The notes: a model not told the origin generated them from the letters alone. A stretch of 23,641 nt of DNA from JAYQUR01 sp038133505 (GCA_038133505.1 JAYPTI010000030.1:1-23641), one strand, 5' to 3'; positions 1 through 5,844 are shown, counted from the stretch's first letter. Program-made: numbers and translations.

Positions 1-111
1 GCGGGACACAGTTGGGACTGCGAACCGTGTCGCAAGGATGGCTATGACGAAGAAGCCACAAAACAGTCGCTAAGAATGACCTTGGATTTTTTTGAAGCAA
101 ATAAACGCTAA
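1..111 (+). CDS. Dienelactone hydrolase family protein, C-terminal fragment (cut by window edge)
   Basis: Frame 1 is open from the first base to a TAA at 109-111 and encodes 36 residues. The stretch begins AGHSWDCEPC and ends LRMTLDFFEANKR. In the dienelactone hydrolase family (alpha/beta hydrolases that open lactone or ester bonds) the C-terminus carries the catalytic histidine in a short Gly/Ala-His-x-Phe-like motif. A 20-30 residue amphipathic helix rich in Ala and ending in a Phe-Phe pair follows it. The His of AGHSWD would be that catalytic residue. The call rests on this tail alone, because the nucleophile and acid lie outside the window. A different alpha/beta hydrolase subfamily is possible. 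The stop lies 42 bases before the insertion sequence, so the IS did not break this gene. Confidence 0.5.
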   Translation, partial: AGHSWDCEPCRKDGYDEEATKQSLRMTLDFFEANKR

Positions 112-153
112 TCCCTGACCCTGATCCAGCCCAACTGGATTGACCCAGCCTAC

Positions 154-194
154 TGACGTGAGACCCAACTTCCCACCAGTCATGGGGAGAGTCC
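154..194 (+). repeat. IS3-family terminal inverted repeat, orfB-side end
   Basis: This end starts TGACGTGAGACCC and ends AGAGTCC. It pairs with 1356-1397 with one gap and several mismatches in the middle. The orfB stop codon (180-182) lies inside it. Confidence 0.85.
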
Positions 195-1073
195 GGTTTC
201 AAAATGTTGCCCTGTGCGGGCGGTGTGTTCAAGCCGATATGGGGCATGCCCCATATCGGCTTTTTCGGCGAACTCGACAGGCGGTACACCGCCGTGGGCG
301 GAGTGCGGCCGGTGATGGTTGTAGTCGTGTCTCCAGGCCGCCAGCACGACCCTGGCATGCGACAGCGACGAGAACAGCGTCTCGTTCAGGCATTCGTCAC
401 GCAGACGCCCGTTGAAGCTTTCGACGAAAGCATTCTGGGTCGGCTTACCCGGCGCGATGTAATGCCAGCCGATCCGGCGGTCCTGAGACCACTTCAGGAT
501 CGCCATGCTGGTCAGCTCCGTCCCGTTGTCGCTGACCACCGTCAGCGGCTTGCCGCGTCGGCCGACGATGGCATCTAGCTCCCGCGCCACGCGGACGCCG
601 GATAACGAGGTGTCGGCCACGAGCCCGATGCATTCCCGCGTGAAGTCATCGACGACGCACAGAATGCGGAACCGCCGGCTGTCCTCCAGAGCGTCGGAGA
701 CGAAGTCCAGCGACCAGCGCTGGTTCGGGCCGTCCGGCAGCACCATCGGTGCCCGCGTCCCCAACGCCCGTTTGCACCCGCCCCGGCGGCGGACCTGCAG
801 CCGTTCTTCCCGGTACAGACGGCGCAGCTTCTTCTGGTTCACCAGAACACTTTCCCGGGCCAGCATGATGTGCAGACGGCGGTAGCCGAACCGGCGGCGT
901 TCGGCAGCCAGAGATCTGAGACGTTCCCTCAATACAGCATCGTCGGATCGGACGGAGCGATACCGGATCGAGCTGCGATCCGCACCGATGGCCCTGCACG
1001 CCCGCCGTTCGCTCACCGAATAGACCTTACGCAAATGAGCAACGGCGCTTCGCCTGGCGGCGGGCGTCACCAC
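180..1073 (-). CDS. IS3-family transposase OrfB, DDE integrase domain
   Basis: OrfB is the catalytic half of the transposase. It cuts the element ends and joins them to the target through an RNase H-fold active site with two metal ions. An HTH_21-like N-terminal section contains the motif RFGYRRLH (61-68). The rve core follows, with Asp123 in SLDFVSD, Asp182 in VVSDNGTEL and Glu218 in FVESFNGRLRDE. The spacing between Asp182 and Glu218 is 35 residues, matching the family DD(35)E signature. The annotated start is GTG at 1071-1073, directly after a slippery A6G run. The protein is therefore more likely made as an OrfA-OrfB fusion by a -1 frameshift than from its own start. The C-terminus extends to within 27 bases of the element end and crosses a 32-bp perfect palindrome (231-262). 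All catalytic residues are present, so the gene looks intact. Confidence 0.92.
   Translation of the reverse strand: MVTPAARRSAVAHLRKVYSVSERRACRAIGADRSSIRYRSVRSDDAVLRERLRSLAAERRRFGYRRLHIMLARESVLVNQKKLRRLYREERLQVRRRGGCKRALGTRAPMVLPDGPNQRWSLDFVSDALEDSRRFRILCVVDDFTRECIGLVADTSLSGVRVARELDAIVGRRGKPLTVVSDNGTELTSMAILKWSQDRRIGWHYIAPGKPTQNAFVESFNGRLRDECLNETLFSSLSHARVVLAAWRHDYNHHRPHSAHGGVPPVEFAEKADMGHAPYRLEHTARTGQHFETGLSP
231..262. repeat. 32-bp perfect palindrome inside the IS, possible terminator
   Basis: The arms are AAGCCGATATGGGGCA and its exact reverse complement, with no spacer. On the plus strand the right arm runs into five T residues (261-265). The transcript would form a strong hairpin followed by U, the layout of a rho-independent terminator, for transcription entering the IS from the left. 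It also codes for the MGHAPYRL segment of OrfB. Confidence 0.75.
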
Positions 1074-1333
1074 TTTTTTGCGTTGATGTCCTTGAGGACC
1101 GCGTTATCGAGCATCGTCTCGGCCAGAAGCTTCTTCAGCTTCGCATTCTCTGTCTCAAGCACCTTCAGCCGCTTCGCATCCGACACCTCCATGCCGCCGA
1201 ACTTCGACTTCCACTTGTAGAAAGTGCCTTCGCTGATGCCGTGACGGCGGCAAACCTCCGCCGTCTTCTGGCCCGCCTCCTGCTCCCGCAAGATCCCGAT
1301 GATCTGCTCTTCCGTGAACCTGGATCGCTTCAT
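1067..1333 (-). CDS. IS3-family transposase OrfA, helix-turn-helix DNA-binding subunit
   Basis: This 88-residue protein is the HTH_Tnp_1 type OrfA of IS3 elements. It binds the terminal repeats and forms the N-terminus of the OrfAB fusion transposase. It opens with MKRSRFTEEQIIGILRE, followed by the helix-turn-helix around TAEVCRRHGISEGTFYKWK and a conserved KFGGM. A leucine-rich coiled-coil section follows (residues about 55-82). The frame ends N-A-K-K-W-stop, and the AAAAAAG slippery run lies two codons before the TGA at 1067-1069, overlapping the start of orfB. OrfA alone usually acts as a regulator in this family. The ATG at 1331-1333 has GA-rich sequence (GGGAGATGGAAT) just upstream. Confidence 0.92.
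   Translation of the reverse strand: MKRSRFTEEQIIGILREQEAGQKTAEVCRRHGISEGTFYKWKSKFGGMEVSDAKRLKVLETENAKLKKLLAETMLDNAVLKDINAKKW
1073..1079 (-). other. Programmed -1 ribosomal frameshift site (A AAA AAG) joining orfA to orfB
   Basis: Read on the minus strand, the heptamer is A-AAA-AAG in the orfA reading frame (codons GCA AAA AAG TGG TGA). A -1 slip gives AAA AAA GTG GTG ACG, which enters orfB exactly. This heptamer is the classic signal by which IS3-family elements make OrfAB. Frameshifting is inferred, not measured. Confidence 0.8.
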
Positions 1334-1355
1334 ATTCCATCTCCCTTCGGGTGAT

Positions 1356-1397
1356 GGACTCTACCTAAACATGGAGGAAGATTCGGGTCTCACGTCA
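1356..1397 (-). repeat. IS3-family terminal inverted repeat, orfA-side end
   Basis: Read from 1397 leftward it starts TGACGTGAGACCC and ends AGAGTCC. It is the partner of 154-194 and bounds the element on the transposase promoter side. Confidence 0.85.
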
Positions 1398-1730
1398 AGA
1401 CGACTGAGCAAAACCGTGACAAACGTATTTATGGGTCTTCCCTATACGGAATTATGTCACGGTTTTTAAACCGCTGTTTTCTGAGGGATACAGAGGGTTT
1501 CGAAGAAAGCTTGCTACGAAAAGAGGGGGTTTTTCGTAGATGATAGACGAATGGTGAGAAAGGCTTTCTGATTCATCATCCGCCCTCGATTACAGAGTTT
1601 TTTCTGATTACGGGGCTATGCAAGCCTAAATGCATCTATAAAAAAAAGCTCCTACAGGAATGCTGGGAGTCTCTTGCCAGAAAGAATTACACATCAAGCG
1701 GTCTCCCAAACATCCTGTAAATAAATAGGG
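1398..1730. other. Gene-free AT-rich stretch with inverted repeats
   Basis: No convincing coding frame is seen. It contains an 11-bp inverted repeat, AAACCGTGACA at 1411-1421 and its complement at 1455-1465, with a 33-base spacer. A 12-bp palindrome GGTTTTTAAACC lies at 1461-1472. A hairpin with arms CTACGAAAA (1514-1522) and TTTTCGTAG (1531-1539) surrounds a G-rich loop. The probable terminator of the PAS gene lies at 1640-1669. Confidence 0.6.
1640..1669 (-). terminator. Probable rho-independent terminator of the PAS protein gene
   Basis: On the minus strand CTCC pairs with GGAG and inner CAG pairs with CTG, with a two-base bulge. The stem is followed by about eight T residues (plus-strand A run 1640-1647). 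It sits some 60 bases after the PAS stop codon. The stem is short, so the call is moderate. Confidence 0.5.
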
Positions 1731-2126
1731 CTATAGAGCAGTCCCGGACCTTTGGATAGCGACCCAGGCTATGACCTTGCCTTTGTTTTTAACTGGAACA
1801 ACACGCCAATGCATTATGAATGGCGTTTTGTCTTTTTTATAATTAATAGCCTTACCTTCGAACTTACCACCTTTTTTGAGGGCGTTAGAGAGGCGTTTGA
1901 TCACCTTAGCGTCCGTTGCCGGACCTTGAAGAATGCGAGGTGTTTTACCGATCACCTCCTTAGGCGTGAAACCAGTGAGGTTTTGAAAGGCTTTGTTAGC
2001 ATAGATGACTTTTCCGGCTTTTGAGGCATCCGTGATCAGAACGGAATCAAAACTGTTTTCCGCAAGAGCCGCGAGCAGCGATATGCTCTGATCAGATTCA
2101 AGTAGCTTCGCTATCGACATAGACAT
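1731..2126 (-). CDS. Stand-alone PAS domain protein (PAS_9 type, LOV-like but without the photoactive cysteine)
   Basis: The 131-residue product is almost entirely one PAS domain. PAS domains bind small ligands or flavin, or mediate protein contacts in sensing. Visible hallmarks are SVLITDA (28-34), IYANKAFQNLTGF (41-53), GKTPRILQG (60-68), and the later strand NYKKDKTPF followed by WRVVPV. The region GKTPRILQ aligns with the LOV photoreceptor motif GxNCRFLQ, but proline 63 occupies the place of the flavin-binding cysteine. No photoadduct can form there. No kinase, GGDEF or HTH output domain is attached, so it probably acts through a partner protein or as a small sensor. A strong AGGAGGAATGTCT ribosome site precedes the ATG. 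It is transcribed away from the fasciclin gene and the two share an upstream region. Confidence 0.82.
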   Translation of the reverse strand: MSMSIAKLLESDQSISLLAALAENSFDSVLITDASKAGKVIYANKAFQNLTGFTPKEVIGKTPRILQGPATDAKVIKRLSNALKKGGKFEGKAINYKKDKTPFIMHWRVVPVKNKGKVIAWVAIQRSGTAL

Positions 2127-2329
2127 TCCTCCTCTGGGGTTTTTGTGAATGCACGATCGTGGGTGGGCTGTCAGATAAGGGAACTTACCAACCCAGCTAG
2201 CGTGGCAGTTGCCAGGTATAACGTAAAGCCCCCAGATTTTTTTGTGTTTGCCGGGACAGGGGGGAAATTATTTTTTTGGCTTCTTGAAATCCCAAAATGC
2301 GTTGACCACGTAGTCGCATCGGAATTTGA

Positions 2330-2350
2330 CGATACAGACTGTCTGTATCG
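2330..2350. promoter_or_regulatory. 21-bp operator-like palindrome upstream of the fasciclin gene
   Basis: The arms CGATACAGAC (2330-2339) and GTCTGTATCG (2341-2350) are perfectly complementary around one central T. The site ends 22 bases before the chosen ATG, so a bound protein would block transcription start or elongation. No regulator gene is seen nearby. It could also form a small hairpin in the mRNA leader. Confidence 0.55.
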
Positions 2351-2372
2351 GTGTTCCATGGAGAAAACTCAC

Positions 2373-2864
2373 ATGTCGTCACTCAGAACAATAACGGCAG
2401 CACTGGTACTGTCACTTCTCGTCCCATTTTCCGCATTCGCAGGTGGTCATGGGATGAAAAAAGACATCGTTGACGTGGCTGTTGCAAATGGCTCGTTCAA
2501 AACGCTCGTGGCGGCTGTTAAGGCTGCTGGTCTTGTCGATACCCTCAAGTCCAAAGGCCCGTTTACCGTATTTGCGCCTACTGATGCTGCATTCGCAGCG
2601 TTGCCGAAAGGCACGGTAGAGACCCTTCTGAAGCCGGAAAATAAGTCAAAACTTCAGGCGATCCTCAAGCACCATGTTTTGGTCGGTGCCGTACCCTCAA
2701 AGGCAATCGCGGGAAAGAAACTCTCCCCAGCTACCGTTAACGGTTCGAAATTGTCGATTGATGCAACCAAAGGGGTAATGGTCAGCGGTGCCAAGGTGGT
2801 CATTGCCGACGTTAAGGCCAGCAATGGTGTTATTCATGTTATCGACAAAGTTCTTCTTCCGTAA
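2373..2864 (+). CDS. Secreted fasciclin (FAS1) domain protein
   Basis: The product is a 163-residue exported protein with a single FAS1 domain, a fold used for adhesion and extracellular or periplasmic contacts. The N-terminus MSSLRTITAALVLSLL...AFA is a signal peptide with probable cleavage after AFA, before GGHG. FAS1 hallmarks follow in order: DIVDVAVANGSFKTLVAAVK, GPFTVFAPTDAAFAAL (the H1 box), LKHHVLVGAV, and the final VIHVIDKVLLP (the H2 box). I chose the ATG at 2373 because GGAGA lies eight bases upstream and the signal peptide follows at once. The ATG at 2358 would add five residues. The frame is also open further upstream, but that part lacks protein-like features. A clear terminator follows the stop. 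Confidence 0.88.
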   Translation: MSSLRTITAALVLSLLVPFSAFAGGHGMKKDIVDVAVANGSFKTLVAAVKAAGLVDTLKSKGPFTVFAPTDAAFAALPKGTVETLLKPENKSKLQAILKHHVLVGAVPSKAIAGKKLSPATVNGSKLSIDATKGVMVSGAKVVIADVKASNGVIHVIDKVLLP

Positions 2865-2888
2865 GCTTCTAGCTAAAAATTGACAAAG

Positions 2889-2928
2889 AAAGGCGGCTTT
2901 CGGTTTTGGATCGAAGCCGCCTTTTTTT
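2889..2928 (+). terminator. Rho-independent terminator after the fasciclin gene
   Basis: GGCGGCTT (from about 2892) pairs with AAGCCGCC (2914-2921), with one extra T and a CG/CG extension around an AT-rich loop. Seven T residues follow (2922-2928). It lies about 25 bases after the stop codon at 2864. Confidence 0.88.
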
Positions 2929-3218
2929 CAACATCATATACTGATGTGGTCGGTACGCCTTCAGCAGGCTGGGCATCGAAGTCGTCAAACCACTCTAGTT
3001 GTTATCAAAGAACCAAGTGAGTGAACACAGACAGAGCAGAATCCTTCTGCTGCGTCTAATTATTTAAATGAAAACTCTACAGACACTTCACGCATCGACC
3101 TTCGCCGTCAGCCTGGTGATCATCTGTGTTTTAAGGCTTTTGGGTTATCAGGACCGTTTGCACTCCTGCAAAGCTCACAGGGTTTCCTGATTCCTATCCG
3201 TCTTGGTAGAGGTGGGTC

Positions 3219-3482
3219 ATGACTGTCAAGAAGTCCCCGGTCACCATCAGAACGATGACAGACCTCGCAGAGACGGGAATGACCCTTGGACTCCATTGTC
3301 TGGTGTGCAATCGGTGGGGTGAAATCATTCCACAGGAGTGGTTGGATGCAGGTAGACCTGACGTGAACTACGTCGAGCAGCGTTTCAAGTGTGGCGAGTG
3401 CGGTGGGAAAGCGGAGAAGCAGGTTAGACCGCCTCCGTCAGGCTTCAGCGTCGAGACGGCATACCAAGGTTTAGGGCGTTGA
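3219..3482 (+). CDS. Small zinc-ribbon hypothetical protein
   Basis: This 87-residue protein has two cysteine pairs, CLVC (about 28-31) and CGEC (about 58-61), about 26 residues apart. That is the usual arrangement of a structural zinc ribbon. The segment between them contains the tryptophan motifs NRWGEIIPQEW. The C-terminal 25 residues are basic, Pro-rich and probably disordered. I do not recognise the family. Zinc ribbons of this size may bind DNA or RNA or act as adaptors, and the sequence does not decide between these. The ATG follows GGTAGAGGTGGGTC, a reasonable ribosome site. A tiny membrane-protein frame overlaps its stop codon. About 290 bases of gene-poor DNA precede it, so it begins its own transcription unit. 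Confidence 0.6.
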   Translation: MTVKKSPVTIRTMTDLAETGMTLGLHCLVCNRWGEIIPQEWLDAGRPDVNYVEQRFKCGECGGKAEKQVRPPPSGFSVETAYQGLGR

Positions 3483-3565
3483 ATAAGACGACCAAACGCA
3501 TCCTTTGGGTCGTAATAGCCGCATTGTCCCTGATACTCGCTCTAAGGATTTGGGTCGGGTACTAA
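3479..3565 (+). CDS. Possible 28-residue single-span membrane protein, overlapping the zinc-ribbon gene
   Basis: A TTG at 3479-3481 overlaps the TGA of the zinc-ribbon gene (TTGA, 3479-3482), an arrangement that favours translational coupling. The 28 codons give a basic start (N-K-T-T-K-R), a hydrophobic run ILWVVIAALSLILAL and a short tail RIWVGY. This is the composition of a small inner-membrane peptide with its N-terminus in the cytoplasm. There is only a weak purine-rich site upstream and the start is TTG, so it may be untranslated. Confidence 0.35.
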   Translation: MNKTTKRILWVVIAALSLILALRIWVGY

Positions 3566-3942
3566 CCCTGCCTTCTGGGCATGATGAGCAAGCCTTGTTC
3601 TAATGCTCCGCCAACAAGGTGGCTCATATCTATACCTAAACAGACTGGGGTAGTTTCTCGGGTGGGGGGAGATGTTAAACGCTTAGCCGGTGCTTTTTAG
3701 TGTTGGCACGTCCAAAGCGTGGGAAAGCAGGGGTGTGCAATCCTGTTTGAACGTGTACCCACTCGCTCCAATTCTGCTCCATCGATCAATAATTTTGTCT
3801 AAAAATACTTCACGGCATAGAGCTAGCAGACAAGCTGATTCCAATATCCTTGATATGTGTTATAGTATTGAAATTAATCATAATTTGCAGTTTTGGGTTT
3901 GGTCTTTACCTGCTTAGGGAACAAAATCTAGAGTTGGCAAGC
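3566..3942. other. Gene-free AT-rich end of the island
   Basis: I see no convincing gene here. Open frames at 3690-3917 and 3850-4182 lack ribosome sites and protein-like composition, and the second runs through the tRNA remnant. The stretch is AT-rich and ends abruptly at the tRNA-Pro remnant, beyond which GC content rises sharply. Confidence 0.5.
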
Positions 3943-3993
3943 ACTGTCTTCGGGAGGCAGGGGCCGGAGGTTCAAATCCTCTCACTCCGACCA
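3943..3993 (+). tRNA. tRNA-Pro(CGG) 3' remnant, probable island attachment site
   Basis: The anticodon arm pairs CTGTC (3944-3948) with GGCAG (3956-3960) around the loop TTCGGGA, with anticodon CGG at 3951-3953. A five-base variable loop follows. The T arm is GGAGG-TTCAAAT-CCTCT (3966-3982), then acceptor strand CACTCCG (3983-3989), discriminator A and CCA (3991-3993). The matching 5' acceptor strand CGGAGTG and a GCGC/GCGC D stem are absent upstream, where only GGCAAGCA faintly resembles a D arm. The molecule cannot fold into a full tRNA. Remnants of exactly this 3' part are left by tyrosine-recombinase integration into tRNA genes. Confidence 0.85.
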
Positions 3994-4076
3994 AACTTTC
4001 CATCCAGATTCGCCGAACCTTTTCTGCGAAGGGGCCGCGGCGGCGCTGCCCTTCCACGGGGCACGGCCGTTTGCCC

Positions 4077-4661
4077 TCAGCAGCCCCGTTTCCAGTCCAG
4101 TTCCCGCGTGACCGCGGACAGAAAGCAATCGATCTCGCCGTCAGGCCCCACGACGGGCAACGCGACACGCGTTACGGTGTAGAACGAGCCGTCCGCCCGG
4201 ACGTAGGCGCCGTAAAAAATCACGATATCGCCGGTGTTGCAGCCGAAATCGTAAGCCCGTTGCACCTGTTCTTGCAGGATCGGCGGAACGATTTCGTCCA
4301 TGTGGAATCCCGTGTAGTCGGCACCGAAGATAGCGGCGACTTCGGTCCCCACCAGTCTGTATTTGAACCGACGCGGATTGCCGGGGACCACGTCGACCAG
4401 CGTGACGTGCGGAAGCGCAGCAGGGGAAATCTCGACGGGGTTGATATCGGAACGCTTCGGGAGTTCTCTTCCGCCTTGCAGCGCCGTCCAGTAACGCGTG
4501 ACCTCGACGAGCGGGCTGTCATCCGGCCGAGTCGCGAGAAGGTCCCTCGCCGTGTCGCCCAACGCGATCGTAATTTCCGCAGGAGAAGCCGCACCGGACA
4601 GGAGCTCTTTGAGAAGCCCGTCACTATCCGTGACAATGCCCTTTATCGAGTTGCTCAACAA
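4077..4661 (-). CDS. PAS_5-type PAS domain protein
   Basis: The 194-residue product resembles the PAS_5 family (DUF1330-unrelated alphaproteobacterial PAS proteins, Pfam PF07310 from memory). The N-terminal 50 residues are a poorly conserved lead. The family signature then begins with LVEVTRYWTALQGGRELPKRSDINP, the section with paired aromatic and charged residues. LPHVTLVDVV, FKYRLVGTEV and DYTGFHMDEI follow in order. The final strands (YVRADGSFYTV, VALPVVGPDG) complete a PAS fold. The ligand is unknown and no output domain is attached. The frame begins at tandem TTG codons (4659-4661 and the next), with AGGGTGA a few bases upstream. No ATG occurs near the beginning. It is the first gene on the chromosomal side of the island boundary and points toward it. 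Confidence 0.75.
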   Translation of the reverse strand: MLSNSIKGIVTDSDGLLKELLSGAASPAEITIALGDTARDLLATRPDDSPLVEVTRYWTALQGGRELPKRSDINPVEISPAALPHVTLVDVVPGNPRRFKYRLVGTEVAAIFGADYTGFHMDEIVPPILQEQVQRAYDFGCNTGDIVIFYGAYVRADGSFYTVTRVALPVVGPDGEIDCFLSAVTRELDWKRGC

Positions 4662-4796
4662 ATTTCACCCTGATCGCCCTAGTCAAGTGAACATAGGACA
4701 ATTTCGGATTCAGGCCAGAACTATTGCGTTAGTGACAGTACAAAATGTTCTCTTTTTACGTGCTCCTTCGTCACGCTTCGTGCCGGACACCGACCG

Positions 4797-5378
4797 TCAT
4801 CTCCCCATCGAATAAAATTCGTCATTGGGCCGCATGCTGGAGGCGTTCGCGAGCCTGTTCGACATCGCAAAGAAGGCGGCGATCGCGGCGATATCCCACA
4901 GATCGTCCTGCGAGAAACCGTAGCCCGACAACGCCTCGTAGTCGGCGTCCGAGACCGTGTGAGCTTCCAGTGCCACCTTCATCGCGAAATCGAGCATCGC
5001 CCGCTGCCGGGGCGCGATGTCGGCCTTGCGGTAGTTGGTGGCCACCTGATCCGAGATCAGCGGGTTCTTCGCCCGGATCCGGAGGATGGCGCCATGTGCG
5101 ATGACGCAGTACTGGCAGTCATTGGCGGCGCTGGTCGCAACGACGATCATTTCGCGCTCCGCGGGTGTCAGACCGCCGCCCTTCTTCTCCATCAGCGCAT
5201 CGTGGTACGCCATGAACGCGCGAAACTCGTCCGGGCGCCACGCCAGCGTGAGAAAGACGTTCGGAATGAAGCCCGCCTTTTCCTGCACCGCCTGCATGCG
5301 CGCTCGGATATCGTCCGGGAGGTCGGCAAGGTCCGGAACGGGAAAACGGCTGATGGGCGCGGCGTCGGGTCCGGTCAT
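4797..5378 (-). CDS. Peroxidase-related / carboxymuconolactone decarboxylase-family protein (AhpD-like)
   Basis: The 193-residue product belongs to the AhpD/CMD-like fold. The redox motif CQYCVIAH (Cys88, Cys91, His95) matches the CxxCxxxH active site of AhpD and the uncharacterised peroxidase-related subfamily. In that chemistry the cysteine pair reduces peroxides or passes electrons. The flanking helices LTPAEREMIVVATSAAN and the C-terminal AIAAFFAMSNRLAN, with the NRLA(N/D) ending, are usual for this subfamily. It starts seven bases after the cupin stop codon, so the two are almost certainly one operon on the minus strand. The substrate is not shown by the sequence. Confidence 0.82.
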   Translation of the reverse strand: MTGPDAAPISRFPVPDLADLPDDIRARMQAVQEKAGFIPNVFLTLAWRPDEFRAFMAYHDALMEKKGGGLTPAEREMIVVATSAANDCQYCVIAHGAILRIRAKNPLISDQVATNYRKADIAPRQRAMLDFAMKVALEAHTVSDADYEALSGYGFSQDDLWDIAAIAAFFAMSNRLANASSMRPNDEFYSMGR

Positions 5379-5385
5379 CGATCGT

Positions 5386-5844
5386 CTACCCGAATGCCGT
5401 GTCGTCGGTGGAGGCGATGAGCGTGAACGCGATCACGCAGGGCTCGGATCCGTTGTTGACCCAGTTGTGGATCGTTCCGCGCTGCACGAGAACGTCGCCG
5501 GCCTTCAGGTGGATCACCGTATCGTCCATCTCCATGTCGATCTCGCCGCTCATGACGACGGCGTAGTCGATGCTGTCCGTCCGATGATTCCGCGGCGCGA
5601 CGCCGGGGTCGAACTGAACGACGCGGAACACGGAGCCGCCCGGAATGGTGGTCCCGATCTGCCGTGCGCCCTTGTCCTCGCCGTCCTCGGCGAAGTCGAC
5701 GGGCAAGTCGTCGGTGGTCCAGATCACCTGCGCGACCATGTTCTCCCGCCCGCTCCGTTTGTTGGCGCCGACGTCGTCGATACGGACGACTGCCTTGCCG
5801 TTTCCGTCGTGGCCCGTCACGACGCGGCGTCCGCTGTAGCTCAT
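5386..5844 (-). CDS. Single-domain cupin protein
   Basis: The 152-residue product carries one conserved beta-barrel cupin domain. Motif 1 is PRNHRTDSIDYAVVMSGE (84-101). His87 is kept, but the usual second histidine is absent and the position usually held by Glu is Asp93. Motif 2 is GDVLVQRGTIHNWVN (116-130), with His126. This altered metal site with HRT and QRGT is common in small cupins of unknown substrate. The first 60 residues form an extra N-terminal strand region with an Asp/Glu-rich loop. It heads the minus-strand operon with the AhpD-like gene and diverges from the NIPSNAP gene across about 104 bases. It may be an isomerase, a dioxygenase-like enzyme or a binding protein; the sequence does not decide. 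Confidence 0.8.
   Translation of the reverse strand: MSYSGRRVVTGHDGNGKAVVRIDDVGANKRSGRENMVAQVIWTTDDLPVDFAEDGEDKGARQIGTTIPGGSVFRVVQFDPGVAPRNHRTDSIDYAVVMSGEIDMEMDDTVIHLKAGDVLVQRGTIHNWVNNGSEPCVIAFTLIASTDDTAFG

Larger units (their letters stand above)
154..1397 (-). mobile_element. IS3-family insertion sequence (IS407-like), complete, with both terminal inverted repeats
   Basis: The element is about 1244 bp and encodes orfA and orfB on the minus strand. Its ends are imperfect inverted repeats at 154-194 and 1356-1397. Both begin with the same 13 bases, TGACGTGAGACCC, when read inward, and both end with AGAGTCC. Length, two overlapping ORFs, a DD(35)E catalytic domain and TGA-starting ends are all typical of the IS3 family. 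The orfA sequence resembles the IS407 group. The three to four bases outside each end (left CTAC, right AGAC) do not match, so no target-site duplication is visible. The interior is GC-rich compared with the DNA on both sides, so it probably came from a different background. Confidence 0.93.

Noticed and set aside
124..140. ATCCAG/CTGGAT hairpin after the hydrolase stop as a terminator
   Set aside because: The stem is only six bases and no T run follows.
2145..2372. N-terminal extension of the fasciclin protein
   Set aside because: It contains the operator-like dyad, has no signal or domain, and a proper ribosome site plus signal peptide begin at 2373.
3068..3190. A 40-codon frame (MKTLQTLHASTF...) with a hydrophobic stretch
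   Set aside because: There is no ribosome site, and Cys/His/Arg-rich text after the hydrophobic part is not convincing. The surrounding 2930-3218 region is otherwise empty apart from the end of the terminator area.
3918..3993. A complete functional tRNA-Pro
   Set aside because: The 5' acceptor strand and D stem do not pair with the 3' half; only the anticodon arm onward is intact.
3690..4182. Open frames crossing the island end
   Set aside because: They have no ribosome sites, and one reads straight through the tRNA-Pro remnant and into the antisense of the PAS_5 gene.
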